Below are positions 1 to 12,100 of a stretch of 64,000 nucleotides of DNA, piece after piece. The DNA is taken from assembly GCF_000758605.1 (NCBI RefSeq), contig NZ_CP009282.1, positions 1,736,001-1,800,000 of the forward strand, given 5' to 3'. The notes below the pieces were generated by a model, which was given only the letters and a program-made list of their open reading frames with translations, did not search any database and was not told the DNA's origin. Numbering within the stretch: position 1 is the stretch's first letter; the number at the start of each line of letters is the position of its first letter. This DNA is from Paenibacillus sp. FSL R5-0912 (GTDB lineage: Bacteria; Bacillota; Bacilli; Paenibacillales; Paenibacillaceae). The translations under genes were made by a program, and so were the position numbers.

Positions 1-1
1 A

Positions 2-2578
<2,577 letters not shown>

Positions 2579-2674
2579 GAAATCGTAAAAGAATACAAGT
2601 GGTTATCAGTTAGAACAAAGTGCATTTGCGGCAGAATTATCTGATGATTCCTACTGACTATATTATGGATTGTG

Positions 2675-2869
2675 ATACAATATTTTTTAAATGGGGTTTT
2701 TGCTTGTTAATTTTGATATTCAAAGGAGAATTATAATGAAGCGCCTTGGCTGGAGCATTTTTATTTATTCCGCGCTGTTCGTGGTTGTCTTATTCCTGGC
2801 ACTCAATGACTATTCACCAATCCTGATAGTAGGGGTAACTGTGGTAGCTGGCCTTATTGCTTTTATAAC
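2675..2869 (+). repeat. 195-bp duplicated segment, copy 1
   Basis: Nearly identical to 7463-7658 in the same orientation. It covers the leader, ribosome site and first 45 codons of the membrane protein at 2736. The copies diverge abruptly after ATTGCTTTTATAAC. They bracket the SLH amidase and the sigma-K relic. Confidence 0.9.
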
Positions 2870-3389
2870 CCAATTCTATTATCCTGCAATTTTGGAAAAA
2901 CGTGTGGACCGCATAGAGTCCTTTTTACGCAGCCAGAAAAACAAGCCTTCCGTTTATATTTATTATATTCTTGCGAACAGACTTGAGGATGAATCAAGAA
3001 CGATTATGGAGCAGCTGATGAGCAAATATAAGCGGGTAACGGTACAGGCGACGTACAAGGCGGCGTATGGACTTTACCGCAAGGATATGGCTGCTGTTCA
3101 GGAAGCCGTGCCGTATATCCGCTATTCAGATTACCGGGCATATTACGAAACGGTTCTGCTGCTCCAGGACGGGAAGAGCGTTCAGGCGCGGGAACATCTT
3201 GAGTCAATCAGGAAGCAATGGATGAGATCAGCGCTGCTCGCGGAAATTGAACTCAAAGCAGGCAACAGCGAAACCGCTATCAAGTATGCCAGGGAAGCAG
3301 TAGACGCTTCGAGAGGCGTCCAACGTTATGTGTTACATAAGGAATACGAAAGAACGTTACCGCAAGCTGTTGAAGCCTTGAGTTATTAA
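2736..3389 (+). CDS. Two-TM membrane protein with helical cytosolic domain, unknown function
   Basis: 217 residues, not recognised. An AAAGGAG site 8 bases before the ATG at 2736 favours this start over an upstream alternative. Residues 5-25 and 28-47 form two hydrophobic segments (FIYSALFVVVLFLAL, then PILIVGVTVVAGLIAFI). The rest is a charged, helical, TPR-like soluble region with paired helices and EHLESIRKQW and ETAIKYAREAV motifs. It probably sits in the membrane with the C-terminal domain in the cytosol. The first 45 codons recur at 7525 in a truncated copy. No function is proposed. Confidence 0.75.
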   Translation: MKRLGWSIFIYSALFVVVLFLALNDYSPILIVGVTVVAGLIAFITQFYYPAILEKRVDRIESFLRSQKNKPSVYIYYILANRLEDESRTIMEQLMSKYKRVTVQATYKAAYGLYRKDMAAVQEAVPYIRYSDYRAYYETVLLLQDGKSVQAREHLESIRKQWMRSALLAEIELKAGNSETAIKYAREAVDASRGVQRYVLHKEYERTLPQAVEALSY

Positions 3390-3554
3390 ATGCATACATT
3401 TATTGAGATCAAACCCAACTGGAAGTTACTATACAGATGCAAATGGTGATAGAAAAGCGAAAACGCATACTGTGTGTAGGAAATGCTTTAAAGCTTAATC
3501 GGACGGAAGTCTTCGAAAATCACAAATTAAATATAAAAAGAAAAAGAAAAAGTA

Positions 3555-3596
3555 AATCAATTCGATTTGGGATAAATCGTAATTGGTTTATTTTTT
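3555..3596 (+). terminator. Possible Rho-independent terminator after the 2736 gene
   Basis: An AT-rich imperfect hairpin (CAATTCGATTT against AAATCGTAATTG with one bulge) is followed by TTTATTTTTT. The stem is weak. The rest of the 3390-3675 gap is AT-rich with an A/G-rich run near 3531-3552, and no gene is seen. Confidence 0.45.
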
Positions 3597-3675
3597 GAAG
3601 AGCAAGATCTATCGTAATTCCATTGGTATCGCTCGGAATTAGGAATATTTGTAATCTTCTGATTCAAACACAAAA

Positions 3676-3721
3676 GACCCGCAAGAAGGTCACTTTTTTC
3701 AAAGTGTCTTTCTTGCGGGTC
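3676..3721 (-). terminator. Rho-independent terminator of the SLH amidase gene
   Basis: A long stem pairs GACCCGCAAGAA with TTCTTGCGGGTC, with an inner CACTTT/AAAGTG stem and a short loop. Read on the minus strand it is followed by TTTTGTGTTTG. It lies 25 bases past the stop codon of the amidase gene. Confidence 0.88.
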
Positions 3722-3745
3722 ACAGATCAAAGGACTATGCTTCTT

Positions 3746-6700
3746 TTAATTCACAGTCTCCAGTAATCTGGATACCATGGTTGCAAACTCTGCTCGGGTA
3801 ATATCTTTTTCAGGCTTAAAGGTGCTGTCGGCGTATCCGGTAATAATCTTATTGGAGGCGAGGGCATCAATAGAAGCATAATACCATACATTTCTGTTAA
3901 CATCTGCGAAGGATGTATTTCCGGTTCCTGTCAGCTTAAAGGCTCTAGTGATTAGTGCTGCTAATTCACCACGGCTAATCTTCTTGTCCGGACGGAAGCT
4001 TCCATCGCTGTATCCGTTCATCAAGCCTGATCCGGCCGCTGCACCAATGAACTTATTCGCCCAGTAAGCCCCAGATACATCTGTAAAGCTACTTGCTTGC
4101 CCTTCAAGTCCCATGTACGTTGCAATGACCTTGATGGCTTCAGCACGGGTTAATCCTGAATTTGGACGGAAGGTTCCATCGGAATAACCTGTTAGTAGTC
4201 CCTTAGCAATAAGCGCGTCAATGCTTGCTTTTGCCCAATGATTCGTTGTATCTGTAAAACTGACCACTTCCGGCTTAGGGGTTGGTGTTGCTGTTTCTGC
4301 AGGTGCTGTAGGAGCCGGTGTTGGTGTGGGCGTTGCTGTTACCGGGGGAGTTACGGTACCTCCTCCAGGACCTGGATTACTTGGTTCATTATCTACTGGA
4401 TCAGGATTAGTAGGGTTTGAAACGTATTTAAGTGCTGGAGCAAATGCGGTAAGCAGTCTGGCTTGACTTTGTTGCTCAAGAGCATAGCCCATACCTAATA
4501 CTTTTGCATCGTCCCATGCTCTGCCAACAAGCTGCATAGAGATAGAATATCCGCTGTCGTTCGTTCCTACAGGAACCACTACCGTAGGGAGACCCACGTT
4601 AGACGTTAATACCCCTGTGTTGCGGTCCGAACTTAATTGAGAGGCTGATGCGTCATTGTTATATACGTCACTAATGAAACCTGCATAAACAATAGCATCA
4701 ACGCCATTCTCATCCATCCAGCCTTTGATAACTTCCTTATAGTCAGTTCTATACTTGATGTAATCTTGTACAGCCTGTTCCGTCATCCGCGTAGGCGCAG
4801 TATATGATCTCTGATTATAGATAAGCACCTTATCTGAAGCGAGTACACTTGCTCCATCCGCGTAAGGGAAGGCCTTATGAAGCTCGATATAGCGCGCCCA
4901 GCCTTCCGTAGATCCGTTAATGCCTTGAGGACGGGTAGGGGCTGCTGGCATTTTTGACATTTCAACCATTTCCGCTCCCGCAGCTTGCAGCTCAGAGAAC
5001 TTATTCTTTACTGCCACTCCGGTATCATCATCTGCGTAGCTGGAGACAAAGGATTCGGGGATGTATCCGATTTTCTTTCCTTTCAATGCGCCGGCATCCA
5101 GCGACTCCTTCCAGTTCTCCGGACGTTTATGATCTGCATCAGCAGTTACGGTGAAAATATCCTGCGGGTCCGTACCCGTTGTAGCATTCAGCATAATAGC
5201 CAGGTCCGTTACGGTTTTGGCAATGGGTCCCGCATAATCCTGTCCCCAAGTGAGCGGGAGCACACCTGTCGTACTCGCCATGCCGTCTGTACCACGGAAG
5301 CTTTTTAGACTGGCGCCTGTTGTAGGTGCATAGAGAGATACCCCGGTCTGCGATCCCATTGCTGCTGCTGCAAAATCAGCTGCAATAGATACTGCCGATC
5401 CGCCGCTTGAGCCAAAGGATGTTTTGGATGGATATAGCGCATTCCATGTTTGCATCCAGCCGCTTTCACTAAAGCTTCCGCTATTAGCAAACTCCGAAGT
5501 ATTTGTCTTACCAATAATTACAGCTCCAGCTTCTCTTAGCTTAGCGACCTGGAATGCATCAGAATCAGGCTTCCAGCCTTCAAGCGCCTTACTGCCGCCT
5601 GTAGTAGGCATATCCTTGGTATCATAAATATCTTTTATCGCAATTGGAATACCCAGCAAATCACCTTGAGCGCCTTGTGCACGGGCATCGTCAGCAGCTT
5701 TGGCTTGGGCTAGCGCAGTTTCAGATACATGCAGGAAGGCATGGAATCCTAATTGACCCTCATCGTACGCCTTGATTCTATCTAAATACGCTTGTGTAAT
5801 TTGTACAGAAGTCGTTTTACCATTCGTCATATCCAGCTGCATTTCTGCAATTGATTTATTCGTGACATCATAGGGGGATGAAGTTACGAATGTTTTGGCT
5901 GCAGGAGCATCTGGAATAACCAGGCTATCTCCAGTATCAAGCCCCTCTATAGCAGAGATATCCCAGTTACTGATTGAACGGATTTGTGCATTGGTTAATC
6001 CAGATACATCCAGCTGACGATTGAGTCCATCCAGAATAGTAACCAGATTGTTCAGCCCTTCTTCGCCAGCTTCACCGACTTGTACAAAATGTACCAGGGA
6101 TTTTGACTGACCCGGCTCGATATTTAAGGTGTTAATGAAACCGTAGAAATTCGCCTCATTTCCGGACCTGGCTAATGGTGTGGTAAATGGATTCTGCTGC
6201 TGATTGCCTAGTCCGGTTAATCCATTCTCAAATGGATGTGGAGATCCGACTGCAACACCTAGGGGTTTATTGTTTTTGGCACTGCTGTCGACAACAATCC
6301 ATGAATCGTCTGCAGTCACCTCCAGATCATCGGAGTAAGTTGCCTTGACTACTGAAGCATTTGCCGCTGTTCCATACCCTAAAGAGCCGCCGAAAGATAC
6401 ATCAACCTTTACTGCCATATCATTCTTATTAGTAAATGTATCAAAGAATCTCGTTCTATTATTTATTGTATCAATATACACATCACGAGTGACTGTTACA
6501 TTTCCTAGATTTACAGATTGAGTTGAAGTGAATCTATTCACGCCATCGTATTTCAGGTCAAACCCGCGCATCATTTGTCCATTCATCAGGGAAGCAGAAG
6601 GCGATGACACTTTAACAAAGATATTACCGAAGCCTTGTACTTGTGTAGTCCCAACGGTACGTAAGCTTCCTGTGTCTAAGCTAGGCGCAAAGACATCATG

Positions 6701-6910
6701 AATCTCCCATACTGTGCCGCTTGCTGAAGTAACCCGGGTTAAAGCATCAGCGGTCTGAAACGGAATGACACTCGAAGCGATAACAGATAACGCAATGGAC
6801 GTAGCTATAAATTGCTTTTTACTCCAATTATTTTTTGCTGGTGAATATTCGGAGCGGGGGGAACCAGAATGATTTCTTTTAGTTTTACTTAGACGTTTTA
6901 GCTTATTCAT
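3746..6910 (-). CDS. Secreted S-layer-anchored amidase-signature protein
   Basis: A 1054-residue exported protein. Residues 1-57 form a long Sec signal with a basic N region, a hydrophobic core and cleavage probably near ADALT. Residues 58-330 are a beta-rich domain of unknown role. Residues about 350-820 form an amidase-signature (GatA/FAAH-like) domain with the Ser-cisSer-Lys triad: Lys426 in PIAIKDIYD, the Ser pair 501-502 in FGSSGGS, and nucleophile Ser525 in QTGVSLYAP. The usual TGGS reads TGVS, a mild variation next to the nucleophile. A Pro/Thr-rich linker (about 835-880) leads to three SLH repeats (about 884-1054) that bind pyruvylated secondary cell-wall polymer. It should hydrolyse an amide outside the cell; the substrate is unknown. 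Start: AGAGGAG precedes the ATG. It stands alone between duplicated segments, with its own promoter and terminator. Confidence 0.88.
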   Translation of the reverse strand: MNKLKRLSKTKRNHSGSPRSEYSPAKNNWSKKQFIATSIALSVIASSVIPFQTADALTRVTSASGTVWEIHDVFAPSLDTGSLRTVGTTQVQGFGNIFVKVSSPSASLMNGQMMRGFDLKYDGVNRFTSTQSVNLGNVTVTRDVYIDTINNRTRFFDTFTNKNDMAVKVDVSFGGSLGYGTAANASVVKATYSDDLEVTADDSWIVVDSSAKNNKPLGVAVGSPHPFENGLTGLGNQQQNPFTTPLARSGNEANFYGFINTLNIEPGQSKSLVHFVQVGEAGEEGLNNLVTILDGLNRQLDVSGLTNAQIRSISNWDISAIEGLDTGDSLVIPDAPAAKTFVTSSPYDVTNKSIAEMQLDMTNGKTTSVQITQAYLDRIKAYDEGQLGFHAFLHVSETALAQAKAADDARAQGAQGDLLGIPIAIKDIYDTKDMPTTGGSKALEGWKPDSDAFQVAKLREAGAVIIGKTNTSEFANSGSFSESGWMQTWNALYPSKTSFGSSGGSAVSIAADFAAAAMGSQTGVSLYAPTTGASLKSFRGTDGMASTTGVLPLTWGQDYAGPIAKTVTDLAIMLNATTGTDPQDIFTVTADADHKRPENWKESLDAGALKGKKIGYIPESFVSSYADDDTGVAVKNKFSELQAAGAEMVEMSKMPAAPTRPQGINGSTEGWARYIELHKAFPYADGASVLASDKVLIYNQRSYTAPTRMTEQAVQDYIKYRTDYKEVIKGWMDENGVDAIVYAGFISDVYNNDASASQLSSDRNTGVLTSNVGLPTVVVPVGTNDSGYSISMQLVGRAWDDAKVLGMGYALEQQSQARLLTAFAPALKYVSNPTNPDPVDNEPSNPGPGGGTVTPPVTATPTPTPAPTAPAETATPTPKPEVVSFTDTTNHWAKASIDALIAKGLLTGYSDGTFRPNSGLTRAEAIKVIATYMGLEGQASSFTDVSGAYWANKFIGAAAGSGLMNGYSDGSFRPDKKISRGELAALITRAFKLTGTGNTSFADVNRNVWYYASIDALASNKIITGYADSTFKPEKDITRAEFATMVSRLLETVN

Positions 6911-6959
6911 TTCAGTAATCTCCTCTTCCTGTATGTATATTTATTAATATTTGTTAGGA

Positions 6960-6988
6960 AATATAACACCGTTATTCCTATCAGTCAA
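6960..6988 (-). promoter_or_regulatory. Sigma-A-like promoter of the SLH amidase gene
   Basis: On the minus strand TTGACT (6983-6988) and TATATT (6960-6965) are separated by exactly 17 bases, about 50 bases before the ATG. The flanking DNA is strongly AT-rich. Confidence 0.72.
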
Positions 6989-7104
6989 TAAATATTAAAA
7001 ATTTAATATATTTTCAGAGTTTTGATATAGAATAAACACTATATTTATTAAAATTTGTGATATATATGGTAACTATCAGATACATTAACTAACATAATGT
7101 GATA

Positions 7105-7452
7105 TGTATGGTTCTGGATACCGATGCACCTCCGTTCGCTATAATAAACCCGGAAGGACTTGTCTCTGCATGATCCTATTGGGACAGACAAGGAAGGGAA
7201 CGAGATTACGTTGATTAATACTCTCGGCTCAGAGGCAGACGATGTGATAAAGGAAGTGGATCTGAAGATTGAGAAGAGCAAGATCTACCGAAATCTCTAT
7301 ATTCTGGACGAGAGAGAAGGAAGTCGTGGTAGGGCAGTTTGGTTTGGATACATGCGGGGGAAGAGCGGACGCAACGGTAGATTGCGAAGGATATGGGGAT
7401 ATCGAGGAGTTATGTGTCGCGGATAGAGAAAAGCGGTGAGCAGATGATCTAA
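7105..7452 (+). pseudogene. sigK: Decayed sigma-K-type sporulation sigma factor fragment
   Basis: Stitching frames gives MHLRSL, two stop codons (7142-7147), then [19 protein letters not shown], continuing to ILDERE near 7318. A frame change then gives [11 protein letters not shown], and a further change gives [26 protein letters not shown] ending near 7452. This follows regions 3 and 4 of sigma-K in order, including the region 4.2 helix-turn-helix. Region 2 is absent or unrecognisable apart from a few residues before MHLRSL. At least two frameshifts and three stops make it a relic. [14 protein letters not shown] is typical of sigma-K rather than sigma-E. A working sigK is presumably elsewhere in the genome. 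Confidence 0.85.
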
Positions 7453-7462
7453 AGCTCAGACA

Positions 7463-7658
7463 ATACAATATTTGAAATGGGATTTTTTTTGCTTGTTAAT
7501 TATGATATTCAAAGGAGAATTAGTATGAAGCGTCTTCGCTGGAGAATCTTTATTTATTCCATGCTGTTCGTGGTTGTCTTATTCCTGGCACTCAATGACT
7601 ATTCACCAATCCTGATAGTAGGGGTAACTGTGGTAGCTGGCCTTATTGCTTTTATAAC
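7463..7658 (+). repeat. 195-bp duplicated segment, copy 2
   Basis: Same orientation as 2675-2869, with about a dozen substitutions and a small length change in the T-run of the leader. It keeps the AAAGGAGAAT ribosome site and the codons for two transmembrane helices. Confidence 0.9.
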
Positions 7659-7764
7659 TTTACTAAGCAACTTGTCTACGGATGAGTTGCTTTTATTATT
7701 TTATAGAACACAAAGCGAAATAAATAACCACTTACTCTCGGAAATCCCAAGCCTAAGTGGTTAA
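7525..7764 (+). CDS. Truncated, chimeric copy of the 2736 membrane protein
   Basis: 79 residues with the same ribosome site and start context as the gene at 2736. Residues 1-45 match its two transmembrane helices almost exactly; the remaining 34 residues (LLSNLSTDELLLLFYRTQ onward) are unrelated to the soluble domain of the parent. LSTDELLLLFYR faintly resembles the start of the small Sda checkpoint protein, but the resemblance stops there and is not claimed. It is probably a duplication remnant that may still make a small membrane peptide. Confidence 0.5.
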   Translation: MKRLRWRIFIYSMLFVVVLFLALNDYSPILIVGVTVVAGLIAFITLLSNLSTDELLLLFYRTQSEINNHLLSEIPSLSG

Positions 7765-7793
7765 TTGTGCTTGTGTACCTAAGAGCAGTAACC

Positions 7794-8759
7794 TTAAATT
7801 GCTTTGTTCAATGCCCCTTGATACTCATTCATTAAATTGTCGATAATCTGCTGTACGGACAAAATCTCTTTAATCTCATGAACTCTGGACCCGGCAAAAA
7901 CCAATCCGTTCTTAACATCTCCTCTAAGGGAAGTGAGCAAGGATTCCATTGTACAGAAGCGATGTGAACAAACCTTTAGACAATCATAGCATTTGACTAT
8001 CTTTAATCTGGCATCATTACTGATCCGGTCCGTAAATTCATTCCGAATCGCTCTGCCTTCTAGACCCACAGTAGATTTGATCAGGACGGTATCTCCTTGC
8101 TGAGCATCTACATACTTTTGCTTGAAGGCTAAGGGAGCATCACATTCATGGCTAGCCACAAAACGGGTACCCATTTGAACACCAGATGCGCCAAGCCGAA
8201 GGGCTTTTGCGATATCGTTCCCTGTCAGAATTCCACCCGCAGCAATAACCGGAATCGAAACGGCCTCTAAGACTTCAGGAAGGATATCAAACATGGATCT
8301 GTCTGTACCTAAATGTCCCCCGGCTTCGAACCCTTCCACAACGACTGCGGAGGCACCAAGTCTTTCGGAGATTCGGGCTAATTTGGCGGATGAAACAATA
8401 GTTACCACAGGAGTATCATATTCTCTACCCCAAGCATAAATATCTCTGGAAATTCCCGCTCCGGAAATAATGAAGTCAACCTTTTCCTCCAAAGCAACCT
8501 TCATTTTTTCGGCAAAGTCCTTCACTGCGAAGAGTACATTCACACCGATATAGCCAATCCCTTTAGAGAGTTCTCTTGTTTGGCGAATATGCATTCTCAG
8601 CTCTTCAGTAGTGATCCCTGTACCAGAGATGGTGCCGATCCCGCCTGCATTGGCTACAGCGGCGGCTAATCCACTTAAGGATATGCCCACGCCCATTCCA
8701 CCTTGAATAACAGGAACTCTCGACTTAATATGTCCGAATTGGATTGTTGGAAGTTTCAA
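7794..8759 (-). CDS. Nitronate monooxygenase / NPD-family FMN oxidoreductase
   Basis: A 321-residue TIM-barrel flavoprotein that likely oxidises alkyl nitronates with FMN; the same fold includes FabK enoyl-ACP reductase. Visible motifs are VIQGGMGVGIS at the N-terminus, EGFEAGGHLGTD with the His used by nitronate monooxygenases, VIAAGGI and the phosphate-binding LGASGVQMGTRF. A cysteine-rich segment (KCYDCLKVCSHRFC, about residues 257-270) is shared by some clostridial and bacillar relatives and could bind a metal. The start is TTG with AAAGAGGTG five bases upstream. It is monocistronic. Nitronate monooxygenase is preferred over FabK because of the GGH motif. Confidence 0.85.
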   Translation of the reverse strand: MKLPTIQFGHIKSRVPVIQGGMGVGISLSGLAAAVANAGGIGTISGTGITTEELRMHIRQTRELSKGIGYIGVNVLFAVKDFAEKMKVALEEKVDFIISGAGISRDIYAWGREYDTPVVTIVSSAKLARISERLGASAVVVEGFEAGGHLGTDRSMFDILPEVLEAVSIPVIAAGGILTGNDIAKALRLGASGVQMGTRFVASHECDAPLAFKQKYVDAQQGDTVLIKSTVGLEGRAIRNEFTDRISNDARLKIVKCYDCLKVCSHRFCTMESLLTSLRGDVKNGLVFAGSRVHEIKEILSVQQIIDNLMNEYQGALNKAI

Positions 8760-9107
8760 TTACACACCTCTTTCGCAAGTTGTTGACAATATAAGACTCC
8801 TCTTGAGGAATAAGATATATCGTAACACAGTTAAGTCTTTCCCGGATGTGACTGTAAACATGCTCAAACTATGTTAAATGTCATGTCTTTCAACTGTTTT
8901 CTTTAAGATGTTGATATCAAGTGGGAGAGTGACATCATACATAATCCCATACCAGTAGGTAAGCAATAATAATTTGGACTTAGGAGAATCGTCATAGATC
9001 ATGCGCAAGAAAAGGACATGCCTCTAAATGGTACAGATGATATGATGGAACTAAACCTGCATTGAAATGAATAAAGATAGGGCTGAGAAACGGAGTAGAT
9101 CCTCAAG
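8760..9107. other. Intergenic region between divergent genes
   Basis: A 348-bp divergent spacer. A TTGACA hexamer lies at 8783-8788 on the plus strand without a well-spaced -10. No gene, RNA motif or clear operator was seen. Confidence 0.5.
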
Positions 9108-12100
9108 ATGAGAAAAATGCTGATGGGCCTGATTATAGTGGGCCTCGGATGTTTTGCTATATTATTCGGCCTAGTGAAGGCCTCTGATCATAAAGCCCAG
9201 AACCCCGCTCCCGCCCGGCATGGTGTTCTAGATTTGAGTGCATGGGATTTTCAGGGAGAACAGGTGGTTTCGCTGGATGGACAGTGGGAATTTTATTGGG
9301 ATCAGCTGCTCAGGCCGGGGGGAGCACCTTCTGTTTCCCCTGGATATATGCAGGTACCCGGTTTTTGGAAGCATGCGAATGAAAACGGGGACGTAAACAG
9401 CCAAGGAGCCGTTACCTACCGTCTAAAGGTTAAGCTTGAGCCTTCGGCAACGATGTATGGGCTTAGAATATCTAACATCCGCATGGCCAGCGAGATCTAT
9501 GTGAACGGGAACAGGGTGGGCGGCAGCGGTAAGCCCGCGGAATCCGAAAGCCTGTATACGTATGAGAATAAACCGTTTAATGCTTTTTTTACGGTACAGG
9601 GAGATACGGCGGAGATCATCATCCATGCAGCGAATTATGAGAATTCGCAGGGCGGGATTCCTTATAGCCTTTATTTCGGGAGCGCCGGGGGAATTCTTAA
9701 GCTGAATACCCATACAACCATTCTTAATTTAATTCTGATTGTATCGCTCCTTATGCTCGGGTGCTATCAGCTTAGTGTGTTTATTATACGGAGAGAGGAA
9801 AGAGGACTTCTTTATTTCGGACTCAGCTGCATCATTATCGCCTGGTCTTTTGCCAGCAACGGTGACCGGATTCTGGTTGAGTATGTGAATCTGCCGCATG
9901 AGATTTATTATAAGATTCAAGCTGTATCGCTGTATCTCTCTCTGATCACGATGGTCATGTTTATTAAGACTATGTGTAAAAGCATGATTCCTGAGTGGTT
10001 AATTAATAGTGTTGTCGGTGTGACGGCATTGTATATCGGCTTTGTGCTGCTCACGCCGTTTCAATGGTATTCGCGTTTCAATGCGGCATTCAGCTATCTG
10101 CAGCTATTCATCTATGTCATCATTCTGGGGTTGATGCTTCATTCATACCTGAAGGGCAGGTATGGAGAATTCAGCAAACGGACACTGCTCCTCTTTATAT
10201 TGGCCTTAGCCGGATATGTAATAGGGCTGTTCGATTACGGGTTGTATCTGAGCAGCCTGACGCCCAGTTACACCCTAGGATACTGCTCTATACTGATTTT
10301 TTGTTTTCTGGCCTCCTTCCTCCTGTCTTACCGGTATTCGGAAGCGTATAAGACGATAGAAGGAATGGCTGTAATGCTACAGCAGGCGGATAAGCAGAAA
10401 GACGAGTTCCTGCTGCATACCTCTCACGAATTCCAGACTCCGCTTCACGGAATTATTAATTTATCCCAATCCATGCTGGAGGCAGGAGCCGGAGCAGAAG
10501 CAGGAGAACTCAGCGCAAGTCATATCCAGAATCTGTCCCTGATCAGAGATACCTCCAGAAGGCTCTCGGGACTGGTTCATGACATTCTGGATCTGGAGAA
10601 AATCAAACGCAACGAGCTAAAGGTTCAACTAACCGGTGTGGATGTCCGTGTGTCCGTCTCCCTCGTGTTCGATTTATTCCAGGGTTTGATTACTGGTAAA
10701 AAAATCAGATTTGTTAATGCCGTACCGGAGCATCTGCCCCTCGTCTATGCGGATGAGAACCGGCTCAGGCAAATCCTCCACAATCTGGTCGGCAATGCGG
10801 TGAAATTTACTCATGAGGGTATGATTACGATTCATGCCCAGGTGATAGAGGGTCAGGTCAAAGTTGTGGTGGAGGATACCGGAGTGGGGATGAGCTTATC
10901 TGACCGGGAGGATATATTCCAGCCCTTTGAGCAAGCACATTCTCCCGAGGAGTACGGGGGAACAGGACTGGGGTTGTTTATCTGCAGGAAGCTGCTGCAT
11001 TTGATGGATGGAACCATTAAGGTAGAATGGTCAGAGCCGGAGCAGGGGACGGGCATCGCTTTTACACTTCCGGTTGCCGAAGCAGTCCGGAATTCACTCC
11101 CGGATTACGAAGCAGCCAAGGAATCTGTCTCCATAAGCGAAGCATGGGGCATGGCGGAATTACCAGGCAGGGACAAGAGCACCTTCACGCTGCTGGCCGT
11201 TGACGATGAACCATCCAATCTTCAGGTCCTGTCCCGGGTTTTTGCCAATGAGCCTTATCAGGTCATCTGGGCGACCAACGGGCTGGAGGCCTTGGAAATG
11301 TTGAAGAAACGCTCTGATATCGACCTGGTTCTGCTCGATGTAATGATGCCTAGGATGTCGGGGGTTGAAGTCTGCACAGAGATCCGCGAGCAATATACCC
11401 TATTTGAGCTGCCTATTGTATTGCTGACGGCGCGTTACGGCAATAGCGATATTGCTGCCGGCTTCAAGGCAGGGGCGAATGATTATATCATCAAGCCGTT
11501 TGATGCTGCAGAGGTCAGGGCCAGAACGGAAACGCTCCTGAAGCTTAAGAAGTCAGTGGAAGACGCCTTGAAGGCAGAGGTGGATTTTCTCCAGTCGCAG
11601 ATCAAACCGCATTTCTTGTTCAACTCGTTGAACTCGATTATTGCCTTATGCCGGACAGACGGCGCGCGTGCGGAGAAGCTGATTATGCATTTAAGCTATT
11701 ACTTAAGAAGAAGCTTTGACCCGAAGCCTGACAGCTTTGTCCGGATCGAGGACGAATTACAGCTGGTCGATGCTTACGTGCAGATCGAGGAAGCCCGGTT
11801 TGAGGAGAGGCTTACGGTTGTATATGATGTGGACCCGCAGGTTCTGAAGCGAAAGATTTTGCCGCTGACGATACAGCCTTTGGTAGAGAACGCTATCCGG
11901 CATGGGGTAACGAAGAAAATGGAGGGAGGAACGGTCAGAATCTCCATTTCCCTGGACAAGGATACGGTTTATGTGGAAGTGTGGGATAACGGGGGCGGTA
12001 TCAGTGAGACGGGGCTCCAAGCCTTATGGACGAGCGAGAGTGCTTCTTCCGAAAGACGGGGAGTTGGACTCGTGAATATTCAGCGAAGACTGAAGCATTT

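Noticed and set aside
7660..7764. Sda-like checkpoint protein fused to membrane helices
   Set aside because: Only about ten residues resemble the Sda start, and the rest of the family pattern is missing.
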